Part shown: one piece after another, positions 60,615 to 64,000 of the stretch | Numbering within the stretch: position 1 is the first letter of the stretch | How the letters are laid out: each line of letters begins with the position of its first letter | From: an uncultured Pelagimonas sp. | GTDB lineage: Bacteria > Pseudomonadota > Alphaproteobacteria > Rhodobacterales > Rhodobacteraceae | Length of the DNA: 64,000 bases | NCBI RefSeq assembly: GCF_947498515.1 | Contig: NZ_CANMKO010000006.1 | Coordinates: 186,001-250,000, forward strand | Direction of reading: 5' to 3' | The notes under the pieces: generated by a model | Database searches by the model: none | The model's input: only the letters and a program-made list of their open reading frames with translations | What the model was told of the DNA's origin: nothing | Made by a program: the position numbers and the translations under genes

Positions 60615-60760
60615 ACGCAGGCCGGATTTTGCCGCCTTTTGCTGGACTTTGTGTTTGTCCTGTTGCAATGCAACCGGGCATACGCACATTGTGACCGATA
60701 CGGGAACGGGCCCAAGGGACCGCCCGCCCCTACACGAAGAAGAAGAACGGATAGAACCAG

Positions 60761-61231
60761 ATGGACAAGTTCCCGATGACCCGCACCGGTTTCACCGCAT
60801 TGGAAACCGAACTCAAGCAGCTCAAATCCGTTGAGCGCCCCACAATCATTCAGGCCATCGCCGAAGCCCGCGAGCTTGGCGATCTGAAAGAGAACGCTGA
60901 ATATCATTCAGCACGGGAAAAGCAGGGCTTTATCGAAGGCCGCATCAAAGAGCTTGAGAGCGTGATCGGCCTTGCCGAAGTGATTGACCCGACAACCTTG
61001 TCCGGGACGATCAAATTTGGCGCCACCGTTACTCTTGTTGACGAAGACACCGACGAAGAAAAAACGTGGCAGATCGTTGGCGAACACGAGGCCAATATCG
61101 AAGCCGGATTGTTGAACGTGAAATCGCCCATCGCCCGTGGCTTGATCGGCAAAGAAGAAGGTGACAGCGTCGAAGTGCGCACCCCCGGCGGTGTGAAATC
61201 TTACGAAGTCCTCACAGTCGTCTTCAAGTAA
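60761..61231 (+). CDS. greA: Transcription elongation factor GreA
   Basis: 156 residues. The N-terminal coiled coil carries the acidic tip [21 protein letters not shown] with the catalytic D and E, and the C-terminal FKBP-like domain includes [17 protein letters not shown]. It enters the RNA polymerase channel and restarts backtracked complexes. AGAACGG-like weak ribosome site before ATG 60761. The hypothetical membrane gene starts nine bases after it, so both may be one unit. Confidence 0.97.
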   Translation: MDKFPMTRTGFTALETELKQLKSVERPTIIQAIAEARELGDLKENAEYHSAREKQGFIEGRIKELESVIGLAEVIDPTTLSGTIKFGATVTLVDEDTDEEKTWQIVGEHEANIEAGLLNVKSPIARGLIGKEEGDSVEVRTPGGVKSYEVLTVVFK

Positions 61232-61239
61232 CCCATATC

Positions 61240-62244
61240 ATGGCCGATCGCAAAGAAGCTCGCCCCACCCCTGCCGGTCTCTATGACCGCACCGCCGTGT
61301 CGGGGATCACCGCAATTGAAATGGCGGCCCTTGCGGCCACCATCCTTTGGTTGCTGTTGTCGGGCAGCTATTTCATGACCGATGGCCCGAATGAAGCTCA
61401 GGGCATGGGCTTTTTGCTGACGGCGATGGTGATCATGATGCCAATCGCGCTCATCTGGGTTGCCGCCATGACCGTGCGCTCGACCCGCGTGATGCGCGAA
61501 GAAAGCGCGCGCTTGGCCGCCGCCATCGACGCCATACGTCAAGCCTATGTCAATCAGGCCCAGAGCGGCCGGAACGAGGCTCCGCATCCTGCGGTTCTCA
61601 AACGCCTTGATGAAATCGCCAGCACCCAAAAGAACCAGGAAACCACACTGGCGATGCTTGTTGGCATGCGCCAGGCCGATCCAACCCCGATTGTCGCGCC
61701 CGAACCAAACGCGCCCGTCGAAGAAGATCAGCCGGTTTTGTCGCTTGGCACCCCGGCCGAGGCCCATCGCCCGCCGCTCTCAAACGCCGATTTCATCCGC
61801 GCGCTGCATTTCCCGGAAACCGCTGACGATACCGAAGGTTTCGCCGCCCTGCGCCGCGCTCTCAAAGATCGTCAGGCCGCGCAGCTTATTCAGGCCGCTC
61901 AGGATGTGCTCACCTTGATGAGCCAAGACGGCATCTACATGGACGACCTGCGCCCCGATCTGGCCCGGCCCGAAGTCTGGCGCGCCTTTGCCCATGGCAA
62001 AAGGGGTCGCGAAGTGGCCGCGCTGGGTGGGGTGCGTGACCGCTCTTCCCTTGCTCTGACCGCTGGCCGCATGAAGCAAGACCCGATTTTCCGCGATGCC
62101 GCGCACCATTTCCTGCGTCGTTTTGATCAGAACATCGCCCAGTTCGAACAGCACGCCACCGATGCAGAAATCCAAGAGCTTGCCGGCACCCGAACTTCGC
62201 GTGCGTTTATGTTGTTGGGCCGGGTTGCCGGGACCTTCGACTAA
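61240..62244 (+). CDS. Conserved hypothetical membrane protein
   Basis: 334 residues. Two membrane helices lie near residues 25-50 and 60-90 (ALAATILWLLLSGSYFM; GFLLTAMVIMMPIALIW), then a coiled coil, a proline-rich linker and a C-terminal domain (EVWRAFAHGKRGREVAALGG; HHFLRRFDQNIAQFEQ). No enzyme motif was recognised. It follows greA by nine bases and ends head to tail (four-base overlap) with the converging methyltransferase gene. Such genes are common beside greA in Rhodobacterales; role unknown. Confidence 0.7.
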   Translation: MADRKEARPTPAGLYDRTAVSGITAIEMAALAATILWLLLSGSYFMTDGPNEAQGMGFLLTAMVIMMPIALIWVAAMTVRSTRVMREESARLAAAIDAIRQAYVNQAQSGRNEAPHPAVLKRLDEIASTQKNQETTLAMLVGMRQADPTPIVAPEPNAPVEEDQPVLSLGTPAEAHRPPLSNADFIRALHFPETADDTEGFAALRRALKDRQAAQLIQAAQDVLTLMSQDGIYMDDLRPDLARPEVWRAFAHGKRGREVAALGGVRDRSSLALTAGRMKQDPIFRDAAHHFLRRFDQNIAQFEQHATDAEIQELAGTRTSRAFMLLGRVAGTFD

Positions 62245-63200
62245 CGGCTCTGGTCGATAGACCGCATCCGCATCCCAATATCGATCAAGTGGCTCATATC
62301 GGTGCCACAACATCCACCCAACACGGTGATGCTGTCATTGGCCAATTTGAACGCCGACAACTGTTGCGCCAGTTCATTTGGATCACCAGAATCCAGCACC
62401 TCGGCATTGTCTAGCTCGGCATGACTACACCGCGACGCGTTGGCAACGATCCCTTTGAGCCGTCGTGGACAGGGCAGATCTCGAAGCACATCGCCAAAAT
62501 GATCAGGATGGGCACAGTTGACCATAAAGTAGCTGGCGTAACTGCCCGTCTTCTCATCCACCTCCGCCACTGCATCATAAAGCGAAACCCCACTTGGCAA
62601 GTGTCCGTTCGTGTCGACGGTAAAAGAGATGACCACCGGGATGTCCAAAGCCTGCGCGGCACGCACAATGCCGGTGGCTTCGGCGGGATATGTCAGGGTG
62701 TAGGCTGTCACCAAATCCGCATTGGTTTGGCTAAAAGCGACCATTTGCTCGGCGTGAAACTCGTCTGCCTCGGCTTCGGATAATTGGTTCCCCGGCGCAT
62801 AGGCATCACCAAACGGCCCGACATTGGCACTTAGCAAGCAGGGCACGTTCCAACGATCGTTGTTGTTTTCCACCAGATAGGCGTCGCGAATTTCTTCGAT
62901 CAACGCGACCCCTTCAATGTTCAGGCTGTGCAATTGCTGCGGGCTATAGCCTAGTGGCCCGCCACGCCCCCGATGCGCCGCCCATGTCGGGGCTTCAAGT
63001 ATCGCGCCAAGCCCCAAAGAACTGCTAATCAACAACTGGCGGCTATAAATCTGCCGCAAAACGCGTTTGCCGTCCTCCGTTTCCAACAAGGGAAAACAAG
63101 CAAAGCCCGGAAGGTCAATTCCTTTGGAAAACAGGAGATATGTTTCAATCCCAGTATAGGTCAGGAAACTACGCGTCTGCGACAAGAGAACATGGGTCAC
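62241..63200 (-). CDS. Homocysteine S-methyltransferase-family protein
   Basis: 319 residues. The zinc cysteines read as C229 (VNCAHP), C297 and C298 (LGGCCGTD), the motif of MmuM/BHMT-type enzymes. It probably transfers a methyl group from S-methylmethionine or a betaine to homocysteine to form methionine. GTG 63200 follows GGAG; the N-terminal segment is a short TIM-barrel start. It overlaps the end of the greA-linked membrane gene by four bases, tail to tail. The donor is not readable. Confidence 0.88.
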   Translation of the reverse strand: MTHVLLSQTRSFLTYTGIETYLLFSKGIDLPGFACFPLLETEDGKRVLRQIYSRQLLISSSLGLGAILEAPTWAAHRGRGGPLGYSPQQLHSLNIEGVALIEEIRDAYLVENNNDRWNVPCLLSANVGPFGDAYAPGNQLSEAEADEFHAEQMVAFSQTNADLVTAYTLTYPAEATGIVRAAQALDIPVVISFTVDTNGHLPSGVSLYDAVAEVDEKTGSYASYFMVNCAHPDHFGDVLRDLPCPRRLKGIVANASRCSHAELDNAEVLDSGDPNELAQQLSAFKLANDSITVLGGCCGTDMSHLIDIGMRMRSIDQSR

Positions 63201-63240
63201 GAGTTACACTCCACCAAAAGGGTCGCTTGGCGATGTCGCC

Positions 63241-64000
63241 TTACAACCCAAAACTACCATAGGGATAGTACCGCACCAAATCACCCTCTTTGATGTCGCG
63301 CCCCTCATCACCAAGCTCAACAAGCCCCTCTGCCCAACTTAGGCCCGACACCCGGCCCGACCCTTCGGATTTGAAGACCTCGGCGTGCCCATTGCGCATT
63401 CGGGCCCGCAGGTATTCGCGTCGTCCCGGTTTCTTGCGTTTGCTGAACGCCGCCGGAAGGTCATAATGATCGGGCACGCGCCATCCGCTCCCTGCCAGAA
63501 CCGAAAGAGACGGGCGCGCAAAGATCAGAGTACAGACAAAGGCCGCAACCGGGTTCCCCGGCAATCCAAACACCGGCACGCCGTCCCAAATCCCAAGCGC
63601 CAAGGGCCGCCCCGGTTTTAGGGCAATCCGCCATTCCGCCAACGCGCCACTTTCCCGCAACAAAGCCGAAACATGGTCTTCGTCACCCGCCGAAGCACCA
63701 CCAGAGGTCAGAATTACATCAACCTGCGCAGCGGCCTCATTCAATTGCGCCTTCAAGGCCTCACGACTATCAGCAACGCGGCCCAAATCGACCGCCTCAT
63801 AGCCAAATCGCGCAATCGCCGCCAAAAGCATCGGGCGATTGGCATCATAAATCTGTCCCGGTTTGGCCTCTTGCCCCGGTTCGACAAGCTCATCACCGGT
63901 CGACAAAACCCCAACCCGCAGCGGCAAATACACGGGTAGTTCGCCAAACCCAATCGCAGCGGCAAGCGCCAGATCCGCCGGAGTCAACACCCGCCCCTGA
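63241..64000 (-). CDS. moeA: Molybdopterin molybdenumtransferase MoeA, 5' end outside window
   Basis: 253 codons of the C-terminal part are present; the start lies beyond 64000. The frame enters as QGRVLTPADLALAAAIG and continues with VLSTGDELVEPG, GQIYDANRPML, LTSGGASAGDEDHV and GLPGNPVAAFVC, the MoeA core and molybdate-loading segment. It inserts molybdenum into molybdopterin. The C-terminal domain IV ends with EGLVELGDEGRDIKEGD. The gene is complete at its 3' end, 40 bases from the methyltransferase gene. Confidence 0.95.
   Translation of the reverse strand, partial: QGRVLTPADLALAAAIGFGELPVYLPLRVGVLSTGDELVEPGQEAKPGQIYDANRPMLLAAIARFGYEAVDLGRVADSREALKAQLNEAAAQVDVILTSGGASAGDEDHVSALLRESGALAEWRIALKPGRPLALGIWDGVPVFGLPGNPVAAFVCTLIFARPSLSVLAGSGWRVPDHYDLPAAFSKRKKPGRREYLRARMRNGHAEVFKSEGSGRVSGLSWAEGLVELGDEGRDIKEGDLVRYYPYGSFGL

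Noticed and set aside
1-64000. CRISPR arrays, insertion sequences, integrases, phage genes, toxin-antitoxin pairs
   Set aside because: No regularly spaced repeats, transposase or recombinase motifs, or phage structural genes were found on either strand.

Overview
The window looks like a chromosomal segment of a marine-type alphaproteobacterium of the Rhodobacterales (Roseobacter/Rhodobacteraceae). The basis is a moderately high GC content, several SBP-dependent carboxylate and sugar transport operons (two TRAP, one tripartite tricarboxylate, two ABC), a phaA-phaB polyhydroxybutyrate pair, a C-minus type ribosomal protein S4, a DUF1127 small protein, and a core block of greA, ETF-quinone oxidoreductase, ispE and polyprenyl synthase. 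The species call is inference.

Positions 1-41,500 form a catabolic and transport block. (1) A minus-strand TRAP operon (dctP-dctQ-dctM) is followed by an RraA-fold aldolase and a truncated GntR regulator. (2) An OpgC-like acyltransferase and a FCD-GntR regulator follow. (3) An AldA-like dehydrogenase plus YtfQ-type sugar ABC transporter (minus) faces a LacI regulator, a GMC oxidoreductase, a galactonate-dehydratase-like enolase and a five-gene Dpp/Opp-type ABC transporter (plus). (4) Next come a second TRAP operon, a tautomerase/SMP-30 lactonase/OsmC operon and a dgoK-histidine kinase-response regulator operon, all minus. All three promoter regions of region 4 carry the same palindrome, TTGCGG-N4-CCGCA(A), so I infer one two-component regulon. 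(5) A hydroxyacid dehydrogenase and a GntR regulator with two winged-helix segments diverge from tctC-tctB-tctA, an isopropylmalate-dehydrogenase-like enzyme, an Asp/Glu-racemase-fold protein, a DUF1537 acid-sugar kinase and an AbrB-family membrane protein. Taken together, lactonase, galactonate-type dehydratase and DgoK outline a De Ley-Doudoroff-like route that lacks a recognisable KDPGal aldolase here. The tct operon outlines a separate C4/C5 hydroxy-acid or acid-sugar route.

A tRNA-Arg(CCU) at 41,581-41,657 marks the change to mainly household genes: a LacI regulator with a YcaQ-type glycosylase, a candidate small RNA, a DUF1127 protein, rpsD, an EAL protein, phaA-phaB, LysR, a methyltransferase, polyprenyl synthase, ispE, a TPR protein, PilZ, ETF-QO, an envelope module (beta-propeller, VWA lipoprotein, DUF6502, tiny lipoprotein) with shared TGTG...TGCACA palindromes, greA, a membrane protein, a homocysteine S-methyltransferase-family enzyme and a truncated moeA.

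In all five SBP-dependent transport operons, three transporter families, a strong hairpin sits in the gap after the binding-protein gene. Two very short genes (48,757-48,912 and 60,435-60,614) were found by reading the sequence. No CRISPR array, insertion sequence, integrase, phage gene or rRNA was seen.
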